The notes beneath the pieces were generated by a model. That model had not been told where the DNA came from and did not search any database. It worked only from the letters and a program-made list of their open reading frames with translations. The translations under genes were made by a program, and so were the position numbers. From Flavobacterium orientale (GTDB lineage Bacteria > Bacteroidota > Bacteroidia > Flavobacteriales > Flavobacteriaceae): a stretch of 64,000 nt of DNA. Below, in pieces: positions 16,700-27,307 of the stretch. The DNA lies in the NCBI RefSeq assembly GCF_014638005.1, contig NZ_BMFG01000004.1, positions 186,001 to 250,000 of the forward strand, written 5' to 3'. Numbering within the stretch: the stretch's first letter is position 1; every line of letters starts with the position of its first letter.

Positions 16700-17971
16700 T
16701 TAATCCATTGTTGCTTTGAGTGCTTTGTATTTATCTGTCATATCTAAAGTAGAATACAAATTCATCAGAGTTTGTTTCGTTTCAGAATCTTTAGGATCTA
16801 ATTCGATTACTTTTTCTAACAAAGGCATAACTGAAACAAATAATTTTTCACGTTCTTTCTTAATTTCATCATAACGTTTGTTGTCTTTAGCTGAAATTCC
16901 TAGTTTATTCATTTCTTCAACCATTTTAGTATCTGCATCCAATTTCAAAATAGCCAAATTTTTATAAGCATTTTTATAATTCTTATTTATCTCAATAACT
17001 TGAAGATAATATTTTTCAGCTTCTTCATTATTTCCGGCTTTTGAGGATACAACTCCTAAATTATATAATAAATCAGGATCATTTGGGTTTTTACTCAACA
17101 CTTCTTCAACAATCTTCTTGTAGGAAACAAAATCACCTTCATCTAAATACAAATTAGATTCAGCAATTGCTAGTGAAGTATCATCAGGATTCGATTTTCT
17201 AGCCTCTACTAAAGCAGCTTTTGCCTTTGCAACTTCTCCTTTTTGAACTAATATTAATGCGTAATTTCTATAAATCTCACCTCTTTTTGATGTCGTTTTT
17301 TGTTGTCTTGGCTTGTGATGAGTTCCTGCTTTTACGAACAAATCTCGTTCCGCTTTTGATCTATATTCTGATTCTTCATCAGTTGCTTTTTCAGTAGCAA
17401 AATATTGAATCGCAATTCCAGAGAAGTTCAGTCTTTTTAATTCATCATAATACTTTAACGCAGTATCATAATCACCATCATTAACAGCTCCATTTGCTGC
17501 ATAATATAAATAGAGTGTATCCTGTTTATTTATGTTATAAGCTTCATATAACTTTACTGTTCCATTTTTAAAACGCTTGGCGTTATTGTCCTTAATGGCT
17601 TCATCAACTAATTCTGCTTGTAAGGCTGTCAAGGCTTCTTTTGCCGGAGCACTAAACTTTTGCTTAGAACCTTTTTTTTCAATTTCTATTACTTCCTGAT
17701 AAGACTTCGATGCTTGTACAAGCTTTTCACCTTTGTCAGAAGTTCTCTTAGAGAAAAACATCATTGCATTCCCTTTTAAGAAATAGAATTGAGATTTTTC
17801 AGCATCAGTCGCATTAGCCAATACATTTTCTGCATTAGCTAAAGATGTCTTAATCATTTGGTCGTCAGTTGATTTCAATGCTTTTTCAAGAGCTTTGAGT
17901 TCATCTTTCTGAGCAAATGTGCTCATGGTAATCACTGAAATAGCCAGAGCGATTGCATATTTGCTTTTCAT
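16700..17971 (-). CDS. Exported tetratricopeptide-repeat protein
   Basis: A 423-residue periplasmic or envelope protein with a signal peptide (MKSKYAIALAISVITMSTFAQ). Most of the chain is helical pairs of TPR type, for example NPDDPDLLYNLGVVSSKAGN and the following YLQVIEINKNYKNAYKNLAIL (near residues 290-345), with another set near 60-110 and 225-265. TPR proteins act as scaffolds, so no enzymatic function is expected. It lies 28 nt downstream of gyrA on the same strand and is probably cotranscribed; a functional link with gyrase is unlikely. Confidence 0.85.
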   Translation of the reverse strand: MKSKYAIALAISVITMSTFAQKDELKALEKALKSTDDQMIKTSLANAENVLANATDAEKSQFYFLKGNAMMFFSKRTSDKGEKLVQASKSYQEVIEIEKKGSKQKFSAPAKEALTALQAELVDEAIKDNNAKRFKNGTVKLYEAYNINKQDTLYLYYAANGAVNDGDYDTALKYYDELKRLNFSGIAIQYFATEKATDEESEYRSKAERDLFVKAGTHHKPRQQKTTSKRGEIYRNYALILVQKGEVAKAKAALVEARKSNPDDTSLAIAESNLYLDEGDFVSYKKIVEEVLSKNPNDPDLLYNLGVVSSKAGNNEEAEKYYLQVIEINKNYKNAYKNLAILKLDADTKMVEEMNKLGISAKDNKRYDEIKKEREKLFVSVMPLLEKVIELDPKDSETKQTLMNLYSTLDMTDKYKALKATMD

Positions 17972-17999
17972 TTTAATTTAAATTTAAATTTAGTTACTA

Positions 18000-20552
18000 T
18001 TATTCTTGGGTTTCATTGTTTTCATCTGATTGATCTGCGTCATTAGTGTCTTCTGAATCTTCTACATTTTTAATTTCTTCACTTACATCTTCAAAATCTA
18101 CTTCTTCTGCTTGTTCTTCACGCATTACTTTTGTTACTGCTGCAATGGAATCATTACCTTTAATGTTGATCAATCGAACACCTTGTGTAGCTCTTCCCAT
18201 TACTCGTAAATCGGAAACTTCCATTCTGATTGTTAATCCTGACTTATTAATAATCATTAAATCATCAGCATCAGTCACACTGTTAATGGAAACTAATCTT
18301 CCTGTTTTATCAGTAATATTAAGTGTTTTAACTCCTTTTCCTCCTCGATTTGTAATACGATAATCTTCTAATGAGGAGCGTTTTCCATAACCTTTTTCCG
18401 AAACAACTAATATTTCACTGCTCATGTCATTTACAGAAACCATGCCAATCACTTCATCTTTATCATCGGCTAAAGTGATACCACGAACTCCAGAAGCACC
18501 TCTTCCCATCGGACGCGTTTTGCTTTCTTCAAAACGAACTAACTTACCTGATTTAACCGCAACTAATATTTGACTGTTTCCATTGGTTAATTTTGCTTCT
18601 AATAATTCATCATCTTCACGAATAGTTATGGCTGCAATTCCGTTAACTCTCGGACGCGAATATTGTTCTAACAACGTCTTTTTAACTTGACCTTGTTTTG
18701 TTGCCATAATCACATAATGACTATTGATATACTCTTCATTTTTCAAATCTTGTGTGCAAATGAACGCTTTTACTTTATCATCATTTTCAATATTGATTAA
18801 GTTCTGAATTGCTCTTCCTTTAGAAGCTTTACTTCCTTCCGGAATTTCGTAAACACGCATCCAAAAACATTTTCCTTTTTGAGTAAAGAATAACATGTAT
18901 TGGTGATTTGTTGCCACAAATAAATGTTCTAAGAAATCTTGATCTCTTGTTCCTGCACTTTTTTGTCCAACTCCTCCTCTATTCTGTGTTTTGTATTCAG
19001 ATAAGTTTGTACGTTTAATATATCCGGCATGTGAAATGGTAATTACGACATTTTCATCGGCAATTAAATCTTCGATACTTACATCACCACCGGCATATTC
19101 AATTACAGAACGTCTTTCATCACCATATTTATCACGAATTTCAACCAATTCATCTTTAATCACTTGCATTCTCAAGTCTTTATTAGCTAATAATTCTCTT
19201 AAATGAGTGATTAATTTCATGATGTCTTCGTATTCAGCACGTAATTTATCTTGCTCAAGACCAGTAAGTTGACGCAAACGCATTTCAACAATAGCTCGAG
19301 CTTGAATTTCGCTTAACGAGAAACGTTCTATTAATTTTGTACGAGCTTCATCACCATCTTTTGAACCTCTAATCAATGCAATTACTTCATCAATATTATC
19401 AGAAGCGATGATTAAACCTTCTAAAATGTGAGCTCTTTCTTCTGCTTTACGCAAATCGAATTTTGCTCTTCGAACAACTACTTCATGACGGTGTTCAACA
19501 AAATAATGAATCAATTCTTTCAGATTCAACATTTGTGGGCGACCATTTACTAAAGCAATGTTGTTTACACTAAACGAAGATTGTAATTGAGTAAATTTAT
19601 ATAACGTATTCAAAACCACATTTGGAACTGCATCACGTTTTAATTCGTAAACAATTCGCATTCCGTTTCTATCCGATTCATCACGGATATTTGAAATACC
19701 TTCAATTTTTTTATCATTGACTAAATCGGCCGTTTTCTTAATCATATCAGCTTTATTTACCTGATATGGAATTTCGGTTACAATAATAGCTTCTTTGCCA
19801 TTACTTTCTTCAAAAGCTATCTTAGCACGCATCACGATACGACCACGACCTGTTTTGAATGCTTCGCGAACACCTTCATAACCATAAATGATTCCACCTG
19901 TTGGAAAATCGGGTGCTTTGATGTGATTCATCAACTCATCAATTTCAATTTCAGTGTTATCAATATAAGCCAATGTTCCATTAACTACTTCGGTTAAATT
20001 GTGAGGTGGCATATTTGTTGCCATACCAACTGCAATACCTGAAGCTCCATTAATCAATAGATTCGGAACTTTTGTTGGCATTACTTTTGGTTCATATAAC
20101 GTATCATCAAAGTTTAATTGAAAATCAACGGTTTCTTTTTCGATATCAGCCATAATTTCTTCCGAAATCTTCTGCATTCTGGCTTCGGTATAACGCATTG
20201 CTGCAGGACTATCTCCATCAACCGATCCAAAGTTACCTTGACCATCAACCAATAAATAACGTAAACTCCACTCTTGAGCCATACGAACCATTGCATCATA
20301 AACAGATGTATCGCCGTGTGGGTGGTACTTTCCTAAAACTTCTCCGACAATTCTGGCGGACTTCTTGTGAGCTCTATTCGAAAAAACTCCTAAATCATAC
20401 ATTCCGTAAAGAACTCTACGGTGTACAGGTTTTAAACCATCTCTAACATCAGGCAAAGCACGTGACACAATTACAGACATCGAATAATCGATGTATGCTG
20501 ATTTCATTTCGTCTTCGATGTTTATAGGAATCAACTTTTCTCCTTCAGACAT
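18000..20552 (-). CDS. gyrA: DNA gyrase subunit A
   Basis: The breakage-reunion subunit of gyrase. The 850-residue protein has the N-terminal catalytic domain with [18 protein letters not shown] (near residues 77-90) and the active-site tyrosine in AAMRYTEAR (near 120), a coiled-coil tower, and six C-terminal beta-pinwheel blades, including the GyrA box, seen as [10 protein letters not shown] near 530. The last 40 residues are very acidic ([16 protein letters not shown]), which is common in flavobacteria. Thr rather than Ser at the quinolone position equivalent to E. coli 83 is, to my knowledge, the wild type in Flavobacterium. gyrB is not in the window. Downstream is the TPR gene. Confidence 0.96.
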   Translation of the reverse strand: MSEGEKLIPINIEDEMKSAYIDYSMSVIVSRALPDVRDGLKPVHRRVLYGMYDLGVFSNRAHKKSARIVGEVLGKYHPHGDTSVYDAMVRMAQEWSLRYLLVDGQGNFGSVDGDSPAAMRYTEARMQKISEEIMADIEKETVDFQLNFDDTLYEPKVMPTKVPNLLINGASGIAVGMATNMPPHNLTEVVNGTLAYIDNTEIEIDELMNHIKAPDFPTGGIIYGYEGVREAFKTGRGRIVMRAKIAFEESNGKEAIIVTEIPYQVNKADMIKKTADLVNDKKIEGISNIRDESDRNGMRIVYELKRDAVPNVVLNTLYKFTQLQSSFSVNNIALVNGRPQMLNLKELIHYFVEHRHEVVVRRAKFDLRKAEERAHILEGLIIASDNIDEVIALIRGSKDGDEARTKLIERFSLSEIQARAIVEMRLRQLTGLEQDKLRAEYEDIMKLITHLRELLANKDLRMQVIKDELVEIRDKYGDERRSVIEYAGGDVSIEDLIADENVVITISHAGYIKRTNLSEYKTQNRGGVGQKSAGTRDQDFLEHLFVATNHQYMLFFTQKGKCFWMRVYEIPEGSKASKGRAIQNLINIENDDKVKAFICTQDLKNEEYINSHYVIMATKQGQVKKTLLEQYSRPRVNGIAAITIREDDELLEAKLTNGNSQILVAVKSGKLVRFEESKTRPMGRGASGVRGITLADDKDEVIGMVSVNDMSSEILVVSEKGYGKRSSLEDYRITNRGGKGVKTLNITDKTGRLVSINSVTDADDLMIINKSGLTIRMEVSDLRVMGRATQGVRLINIKGNDSIAAVTKVMREEQAEEVDFEDVSEEIKNVEDSEDTNDADQSDENNETQE

Positions 20553-20811
20553 AAGTATTTATATTTTAAAAATTATATTTTAACAAAACGTGCTAATATA
20601 GGGAATTTCAACATTTTTTAAGGTAAAAAATCAAACAAATTTCAAAGATTTATTAACAAAAAGACCACGGTTTTTGGTTGATAAGTATATGGTACATTAC
20701 CTTTTATTTTTAAAATATTTTTTGTCAATTTACTGTCAGTAGATTAGTCAAGGAATGATTTTTGATTATTTTAATCATATTTACTAAATTTACCTATAAA
20801 AAACAATTGCT

Positions 20812-23361
20812 ATGGACGATAATTTTTCACCAAGAGTCAAAGATGTAATTAGTTACAGTAAGGAAGAAGCCCTTCGTTTGGGTCACGACTTTATTGGAAC
20901 TGAACATCTGATGTTAGGTATTTTGAGAGATGGAAATGGAAAAGCGATAAATATTTTAAACAATTTAGACATAGATTTAGAACATCTTCGAAGAAAAGTT
21001 GAAATTTTGAGTCCGCCAAATCCTATTGCTGAAATTGGCAATGAAAAGAAAAACCTGCATTTAACTCGTCAAGCGGAAAGGGCTTTAAAAACCACGTTTC
21101 TTGAAGCCAAAGTTTTCCAGAGTTCATCTATTAGTACGGCACATCTTTTGCTTTGTATATTGAGGAACGAAAACGATCCGACAACAAAATTACTTAACAA
21201 GCTAAAAATCGATTACGATATAGCTAAAGAACAATATTTGAATATGATACCAAATAACAATGAAGAAGATTTTAACGAAAATTTTCCAAAAGCAGAATCA
21301 TTTAATGATGACTCCGGACAAGATGACAGTTTGAAAGAAGGCAACTTTAATAATCCCGGAAGTAAAACCAATAAAAAATCCAAAACGCCTGTTTTAGATA
21401 ATTTTGGTCGTGATTTAACCGAGTTAGCCGAAGAAGGAAAACTTGATCCGGTTGTGGGTCGTGAAAAAGAAATTGAACGTGTTTCACAAATTTTAAGCCG
21501 AAGAAAGAAAAATAATCCGCTTTTAATTGGTGAACCCGGTGTTGGTAAATCTGCCATTGCCGAAGGTTTAGCGTTGCGAATCATACAAAAGAAAGTATCC
21601 CGAATTTTATTCAACAAACGAGTAGTTACGCTTGATTTGGCGAGTTTAGTTGCCGGAACAAAATACCGCGGACAGTTTGAAGAAAGAATGAAAGCGGTAA
21701 TGAATGAATTGGAAAAAAACGATGACATTATTTTGTTTATCGATGAAATTCATACCATCGTTGGTGCCGGTGGTGCAACAGGTTCTTTGGATGCGTCCAA
21801 CATGTTTAAACCTGCTTTAGCCAGAGGCGAAATTCAATGTATTGGTGCTACAACGTTAGATGAATACCGTCAATATATTGAAAAAGACGGTGCTTTGGAA
21901 AGACGTTTTCAAAAAGTGATTGTTGAACCTACAACTATTGAAGAAACAATTACAATCTTGAATAATATCAAAGGTAAGTATGAAGATCATCACAGTGTCA
22001 CCTATACACCTGAAGCGATTGATGCATGTGTGAAATTGACCAGTCGTTATATGTCTGATCGATTCTTACCGGACAAAGCGATTGATGCGTTAGACGAAGC
22101 CGGTTCGCGTGTCCACATCACCAACATCGAAGTTCCGAAACAAATTTTGGAACTGGAAAAACAATTGGAAGATGTTCGTGAATTGAAAAATACGGTCGTT
22201 AAAAAACAAAAATACGAGGAAGCTGCTAAATTGCGTGATGATGAAAAACGCATCGAAAAAGATTTAGCTATCGCACAAGAACAATGGGAAATTGATTCTA
22301 AAAATAATAGAATAACCGTTACCGAAGACAATGTTGCCGATGTTGTTTCGATGATGACAGGAATTCCTGTGAACAGAATTGCTCAAACTGAAAGTAATAA
22401 ATTGGCTCATCTACCGGAATTAATCAGAGGAAAAGTAATTGGTCAAGACGAAGCAGTGATGAAAATTGCTCGTTCGATTCAACGTAATCGAGCCGGATTA
22501 AAAGATCCGAATCGTCCGATTGGGTCGTTTATTTTCTTAGGTCAAACCGGAGTTGGAAAAACGCAATTAGCAAAAGTTTTAGCTAAAGAATTATTCGATT
22601 CTGAAGATGCTTTAGTTCGTATTGATATGAGCGAGTATATGGAGAAATTCGCAATTTCCAGATTAGTCGGAGCACCTCCGGGATATGTGGGTTACGAAGA
22701 AGGTGGTCAATTAACCGAAAAAGTGCGTCGCAAACCGTATTGTGTTGTTCTATTAGATGAAATTGAAAAAGCTCATCCGGATGTTTTCAATATGATGCTG
22801 CAAGTGTTGGATGATGGTTATTTAACGGATAGTTTAGGTCGAAAAATCGATTTTAGAAATACCATTATCATTATGACTTCCAATGTGGGAGCACGTCAAT
22901 TGAAAGATTTTGGTCAAGGTGTTGGTTTCGGAACTGCCGCAAAAGTTTCGCAAGCAGATGATCATTCGAAAAGTGTGATTGAAAATGCGTTAAAGAAAAC
23001 TTTCGCTCCTGAATTTTTGAATCGTATTGATGATGTGATTGTGTTTAATGCTTTAGAAAAAGAACACATCGATTTAATCATCGAAATCGAATTGAAAAAA
23101 TTATATGCTCGAATTAAAGATTTAGGTTATACGTTGAATTTATCAGATAAAGCTAAAGCATTTATTGCTGATAAAGGTTTTGATAAACAATTTGGAGCCA
23201 GACCATTAAAAAGAGCCATTCAAAAATATGTTGAAGATTCTTTAGCCGAAGAAATTATCACTTCTAAAATTGGAGAAGGTGACGAAATCTTTATGGACAT
23301 TGAAGATGATGCTCAAGAATTGAATGTAAAAGTTCAAAAAGCAGAAAAACCAACGAGTTAA
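20812..23361 (+). CDS. clpC: ClpC-type AAA+ unfoldase of the Clp protease
   Basis: An 849-residue HSP100 ATPase that unfolds proteins for ClpP. Domains in order: two Clp N-repeats (about 3-145), an acidic and polar linker (about 150-200), AAA1 with Walker A GEPGVGKS (near 240) and Walker B LFIDEIHT, the short ClpC-type middle domain with a UVR-like stretch KQKYEEAAKLRDDEKR (near 465), AAA2 with Walker A GQTGVGKT (near 580) and Walker B VLLDEIEKAHPDV, and the C-terminal D2-small domain. The short middle domain separates it from ClpB. Monocistronic: a strong terminator follows at 23377. Confidence 0.95.
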   Translation: MDDNFSPRVKDVISYSKEEALRLGHDFIGTEHLMLGILRDGNGKAINILNNLDIDLEHLRRKVEILSPPNPIAEIGNEKKNLHLTRQAERALKTTFLEAKVFQSSSISTAHLLLCILRNENDPTTKLLNKLKIDYDIAKEQYLNMIPNNNEEDFNENFPKAESFNDDSGQDDSLKEGNFNNPGSKTNKKSKTPVLDNFGRDLTELAEEGKLDPVVGREKEIERVSQILSRRKKNNPLLIGEPGVGKSAIAEGLALRIIQKKVSRILFNKRVVTLDLASLVAGTKYRGQFEERMKAVMNELEKNDDIILFIDEIHTIVGAGGATGSLDASNMFKPALARGEIQCIGATTLDEYRQYIEKDGALERRFQKVIVEPTTIEETITILNNIKGKYEDHHSVTYTPEAIDACVKLTSRYMSDRFLPDKAIDALDEAGSRVHITNIEVPKQILELEKQLEDVRELKNTVVKKQKYEEAAKLRDDEKRIEKDLAIAQEQWEIDSKNNRITVTEDNVADVVSMMTGIPVNRIAQTESNKLAHLPELIRGKVIGQDEAVMKIARSIQRNRAGLKDPNRPIGSFIFLGQTGVGKTQLAKVLAKELFDSEDALVRIDMSEYMEKFAISRLVGAPPGYVGYEEGGQLTEKVRRKPYCVVLLDEIEKAHPDVFNMMLQVLDDGYLTDSLGRKIDFRNTIIIMTSNVGARQLKDFGQGVGFGTAAKVSQADDHSKSVIENALKKTFAPEFLNRIDDVIVFNALEKEHIDLIIEIELKKLYARIKDLGYTLNLSDKAKAFIADKGFDKQFGARPLKRAIQKYVEDSLAEEIITSKIGEGDEIFMDIEDDAQELNVKVQKAEKPTS

Positions 23362-23376
23362 ATAGAACTAAATTGT

Positions 23377-23430
23377 AAGCCACGAATTCACGAATTAAAG
23401 TAAAACTATTTGTGAATTCGTGGCTTTTTT
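23377..23430 (+). terminator. Terminator of clpC
   Basis: A perfect 15-bp stem AAGCCACGAATTCAC/GTGAATTCGTGGCTT (23377-23391, 23412-23426) with a 20-nt loop and a T tail. Confidence 0.85.
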
Positions 23431-23447
23431 ATACAATCAATCAAAAA

Positions 23448-24818
23448 ATGTTAGACAACAAATTAATTTTAGGTAGTGAAGAATGGTGTTCTTTCCCAGA
23501 ATTAGGAATTCCAACTATCAAAGCCCGAGTAGATTCCGGAGCCAAAACCTCTGCCCTACACGCCATCAACATCAGTCCATTTATCAAAGAAGGGGAACAT
23601 TGGGTAAAATTTGATATTAATCCGATTCAGAATAATGTCAAAACCATCATTCACTGCCAAGCTCCTTTAATTGACAAACGAGTAGTAAAAAGTTCAAGCG
23701 GATTTCGTGAGCAACGTTTTGTAATTCAAACGCAATTGCAATTGGGAGAATCCAATTGGACGATTGAAATGACGTTGACTAATCGAGATTCAATGGGATT
23801 CCGAATGTTGTTAGGTCGCGAAGCGATGAGCGGACGAGCGATGGTTGATCCGGAAAAGAAATATTTGTTAGGAGATAATTCAACCGATAAATTAAAAGAC
23901 TTATATCCGGATGTTTTAAAAGAGCGTTCAGGTTTAAAAATCGGACTTTTAGCCAGCAATCCTGAACTTTACAGCAACAAACGAATTATGGAAGCCGGTG
24001 AACGCCGTGGTCACGAAATGCAATTTTTAAACATCAAAGAATGTTATATGAAATTGGATGCCGACACGCCTGAAATTCATTACCGTGGTGGAAAAGTTTT
24101 GAATGAATTGGATGCTGTCATTCCGCGAATTCGTCCGAATATTACCTTTTATGGTTGTGCGTTAACTCGTCAATTTGAAGCGTTAAAGATTTTTTGTCTA
24201 AATTCTTCTTCAGCAATTACGCAGTCGCGAGATAAATTATATTCGTTGCAATTGCTTTTGAATAACGGAATTGACATCCCAACCACTGGATTTGCCAATT
24301 CACCCTTAGATACCGATGATTTAATAAAAATGGTTGGCGGAACACCTTTAATTGTCAAACTTTTAGAAGGAACGCAAGGAAAAGGAGTTGTTTTGGCCGA
24401 AACTAAAAAAGCAGCTGAAAGTGTTATTAACGCTTTTAAAAGTTTGAATGCTAATATTTTAGTTCAAGAATTCATCAAAGAAGCCAACGGAAAAGATTTG
24501 CGTTTATTTGTGATTGACGGAAAAGTAGTAGCAACCATTCAACGAGAAGCATTGGCAGGAGAATTTAGAGCGAACATTCATTTAGGTGGAACAGCTTCGG
24601 TTATCAAACCAACTCGTGAAGAAAAAATCATTGCCGTAAAAGCGGCTAAAGCGATGGGATTAAAAGTAGCCGGAGTTGATATTATTCGATCAAGTAAAGG
24701 ACCGCTTTTGTTGGAAGTAAATTCATCTCCCGGTTTAGAAGGAATTGAAGGAGCAACTAACAAAGATATTGCAGGAGAAATGATTAAGGCGATTGAGAAG
24801 AATTTTAAGGTGAAATAG
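23448..24818 (+). CDS. rimK: RimB-like/RimK fusion: retropepsin-like domain plus ATP-grasp glutamate ligase
   Basis: A 456-residue two-domain protein. The N-terminal part (about 1-145) is of the ATP-dependent zinc protease/RimB family (PF05618 type), with the aspartic-protease-like motif [13 protein letters not shown] and a second LGREAM motif. The C-terminal part (about 160-456) is RimK, an ATP-grasp ligase that adds glutamates to the C terminus of ribosomal protein S6, with the ATP-binding motif EGTQGKGV, metal ligands in [14 protein letters not shown], and the RimK-type [16 protein letters not shown] 23448 is used; an extension to 23412 would lie within the terminator hairpin. In E. coli these functions are separate genes of one operon. 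Confidence 0.88.
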   Translation: MLDNKLILGSEEWCSFPELGIPTIKARVDSGAKTSALHAINISPFIKEGEHWVKFDINPIQNNVKTIIHCQAPLIDKRVVKSSSGFREQRFVIQTQLQLGESNWTIEMTLTNRDSMGFRMLLGREAMSGRAMVDPEKKYLLGDNSTDKLKDLYPDVLKERSGLKIGLLASNPELYSNKRIMEAGERRGHEMQFLNIKECYMKLDADTPEIHYRGGKVLNELDAVIPRIRPNITFYGCALTRQFEALKIFCLNSSSAITQSRDKLYSLQLLLNNGIDIPTTGFANSPLDTDDLIKMVGGTPLIVKLLEGTQGKGVVLAETKKAAESVINAFKSLNANILVQEFIKEANGKDLRLFVIDGKVVATIQREALAGEFRANIHLGGTASVIKPTREEKIIAVKAAKAMGLKVAGVDIIRSSKGPLLLEVNSSPGLEGIEGATNKDIAGEMIKAIEKNFKVK

Positions 24819-24917
24819 TAACTTGTATTATTCGATAACTTTTAAAATATCGGCTTTTAAAACATATTAATTAGTCCTAAGAAAGTTTTCTTTGAACGCA
24901 TAAAAAATAAAAATAAT

Positions 24918-25484
24918 ATGAATAGAATATTTTTTTACTTAATACTATTATTTGCAAATATAACTTTTGCTCAAAAAAATTATAAAATTGGAAATATTTC
25001 TTGGACATACGAAATACCCAAAAATTATTTTTATCAAACTGATAATTTTTCACAAATTACAACTACAGGAGAAAAATTTCTTGAAAATGATACGAATTTA
25101 AACTTAGATCCCGAGGAAGATATTCTTTTCGCTATTGCTAAAGAAAAAGATTCTAACTTTAATATCATAATGTCAAGCTATTTATCTGGTAATAACATAA
25201 AAAAATTTGGGATAAATGAATACATAAATAAGCTTATAGAATTATTTGAAGAAAAATATAAAGAACTAGAAACTCCAATTAATATTAGCAAAGAGGAAAT
25301 TGAAATTGACGGAAAAGTTTTTTATAAAATCAAAAATATTATTTCAGACCCTCAAAAAAAATACACAACATTTTTACTTATTGGAGAAATCTCAAATAAA
25401 GAATTGCAAATTTTATATGTAATTGATAACGAAGTTGACGAAAAATTAATAACCGAATCAATACTTAAATCAAAGTTTAAATAA
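24918..25484 (+). CDS. Secreted protein of unknown function
   Basis: A 188-residue protein with a signal peptide (MNRIFFYLILLFANITFAQ). The mature part is rich in Lys, Asn and Glu, with alternating strands and one long helix (about 105-125), a pattern seen in periplasmic PsbP-like or DUF-type proteins, but I do not recognise the family. The local base composition is more AT-rich than the flanking rimK and hutH genes. No convincing terminator follows; 25485-25687 contains no supported gene. Confidence 0.65.
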   Translation: MNRIFFYLILLFANITFAQKNYKIGNISWTYEIPKNYFYQTDNFSQITTTGEKFLENDTNLNLDPEEDILFAIAKEKDSNFNIIMSSYLSGNNIKKFGINEYINKLIELFEEKYKELETPINISKEEIEIDGKVFYKIKNIISDPQKKYTTFLLIGEISNKELQILYVIDNEVDEKLITESILKSKFK

Positions 25485-25687
25485 AAAATTAAAAATAATC
25501 AACAAAGTTCTTTCTGCTTGTAAAAAATTAATATTTTAAAAAGTTAATATATGATGAATGTCACTGATTAAATAACAAGTAAATATATTGTTATAATGCT
25601 TTAAAATTTTTTTATTAGCTAAACATATGAGCTTATCAAATTCATTTGGAGAATTGTCAAAAGCTTTGAACAGCAAATTAATCTTAT

Positions 25688-27187
25688 CTATTCCACCTCA
25701 ATCTCAAAACTCCTTAAAAAAGCGATTGAGTTTTCAATATCATAATGCAAAATGCGATCTTCTTGTACAAAAGGAACTTCGGTACGATAAGAAAAAATAA
25801 ATTGCTCAATAAACTCACTGGATTTCAATGGTCTTCTGAACTCAATGGCTTGCGAAGCATTCATTAATTCAATGGCTAAAATGCGTTCTAAATTTTCAAT
25901 AATTTTAAAACACTTTGTTGCCGCATTCGCACCCATACTAACGTGATCTTCTTGTCCGTTACTGGAAACAATACTATCAATACTTGCCGGAGTGGCTAAT
26001 TGTTTATTCTGACTAACTATACTTGCAGCCGTGTATTGCGGAATCATAAAACCGGAGTTTAAACCGGGATTGTCAACCAAAAATGCAGGTAATCCACGAA
26101 GTCCGGAAATTAATTGATACGTTCTTCTTTCAGAAATACTTCCTAATTCTGCTAAAGCAATTCCAAGAAAATCTAATGCTAAAGCCAATGGTTGTCCGTG
26201 AAAATTTCCACCGGAAACTATAATATCTTCGCCTACAAAAACATTTGGATTATCGGTTACAGAATTGATTTCTGTTCGAAAAACTCTTCGCACATAATCC
26301 ATTGTATCTTTTGAAGCTCCGTGAACTTGCGGCATACATCGGAAAGAATACGGATCTTGAACGTGCGTTTTCTTTTGATTGATAATTTGACTTCCATCTA
26401 AAAAATCAGTAATTCGCTGAGCTGTTTCAATCTGACCTTTGTGCGGGCGAACCAAGTGAATCAATTCGTTAAACGGATCAATTCGACCATCAAAACCTTC
26501 TAAAGAAATGGTTCCAATTAAATCGGCCAAATAGGATAATTTATACGATTTTAATAAAATATGAACACCATAAGCACTCATAAACTGCGTTCCGTTCAAC
26601 AATGCCAAACCTTCTTTGGATTGTAAAACGATAGGTTTCCAATTAAAATGGGCGAGAACTTCTTTGGAATGGACTTTTTTCCCTTCAAAATATACTTCAC
26701 CTTCACCTAACAATGGTAAACTCAAATGTGCTAACGGAGCCAAATCGCCCGAAGCACCTAAAGAACCTTGCGTATAAATTATTGGTAATACATCATTGTT
26801 GAAAAATTCTATCAATCGCTCAACGGTTTCTAATTGAACTCCTGAATTTCCGTAACTCAACGATTGAATTTTAAGCAACAACATCAATTTTACAATCGAG
26901 TTTGGTACTTCATCGCCTGTTCCGCAAGCGTGTGATTTCACTAAGTTTTCTTGAAGTTGTGAAAGATTTTCATTTGAAATTTTCACATTACACAACGACC
27001 CAAATCCGGTATTAATACCATAAATCGGATCGGTTTGCGATTGCATTTTCTTATCTAAATAATCACGGCATTTCTGTATGTTGACTTTTGCTTCTTCTGA
27101 TAAAGCAAGCCATTTATTTTCAAGTAAAATTTGATTGATGGTTTCCAACGAGAGTAGGTCGGAACTGATATAATGATAATGGTCCAT
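25688..27187 (-). CDS. hutH: Histidine ammonia-lyase
   Basis: Deaminates L-histidine to urocanate, the first step of histidine catabolism toward glutamate. The 499-residue protein has the MIO cofactor-forming triad Ala145-Ser146-Gly147 in TQGSLGASGDLAPL, and the active-site tyrosine and glycine region IYGINTGFGSL near 56-65. FHGQPLA and the QEDHVSMG motif near 410 match the family. The rest of the hut pathway (hutU, hutI, hutG) is not next to it. A palindrome GCAAACGTTTGC lies 30 nt upstream, between a TTG (-33) and a GAATTTTG (-7) element. Confidence 0.94.
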   Translation of the reverse strand: MDHYHYISSDLLSLETINQILLENKWLALSEEAKVNIQKCRDYLDKKMQSQTDPIYGINTGFGSLCNVKISNENLSQLQENLVKSHACGTGDEVPNSIVKLMLLLKIQSLSYGNSGVQLETVERLIEFFNNDVLPIIYTQGSLGASGDLAPLAHLSLPLLGEGEVYFEGKKVHSKEVLAHFNWKPIVLQSKEGLALLNGTQFMSAYGVHILLKSYKLSYLADLIGTISLEGFDGRIDPFNELIHLVRPHKGQIETAQRITDFLDGSQIINQKKTHVQDPYSFRCMPQVHGASKDTMDYVRRVFRTEINSVTDNPNVFVGEDIIVSGGNFHGQPLALALDFLGIALAELGSISERRTYQLISGLRGLPAFLVDNPGLNSGFMIPQYTAASIVSQNKQLATPASIDSIVSSNGQEDHVSMGANAATKCFKIIENLERILAIELMNASQAIEFRRPLKSSEFIEQFIFSYRTEVPFVQEDRILHYDIENSIAFLRSFEIEVE

Positions 27188-27216
27188 TTATTGTTTGGTT
27201 GAGGTTTCAAAATTCC

Positions 27217-27228
27217 GCAAACGTTTGC
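27217..27228. promoter_or_regulatory. LacI-type palindrome in the hutH promoter
   Basis: GCAAACGTTTGC is a perfect 12-bp palindrome with the CG centre typical of LacI/CcpA-type operators. On the minus strand it sits between a TTG and GAATTTTG (spacing 20 nt), the likely hutH promoter. A near copy lies upstream of rocD (53722-53733). It could also affect the divergent gene at 27308. Confidence 0.5.
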
Positions 27229-27307
27229 ATAAATGCAACATAATTGTGGTTTTTTTAATAACAAATTGTGAATTGAATTTCTTATTTTTGAGAAACTAAA
27301 CAATTAT

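Noticed and set aside
25627..25800. 57-codon ORF starting MSLSNSFGEL, antisense to the hutH 3' end
   Set aside because: More than half of it is the reverse complement of hutH and no promoter or family match is seen.
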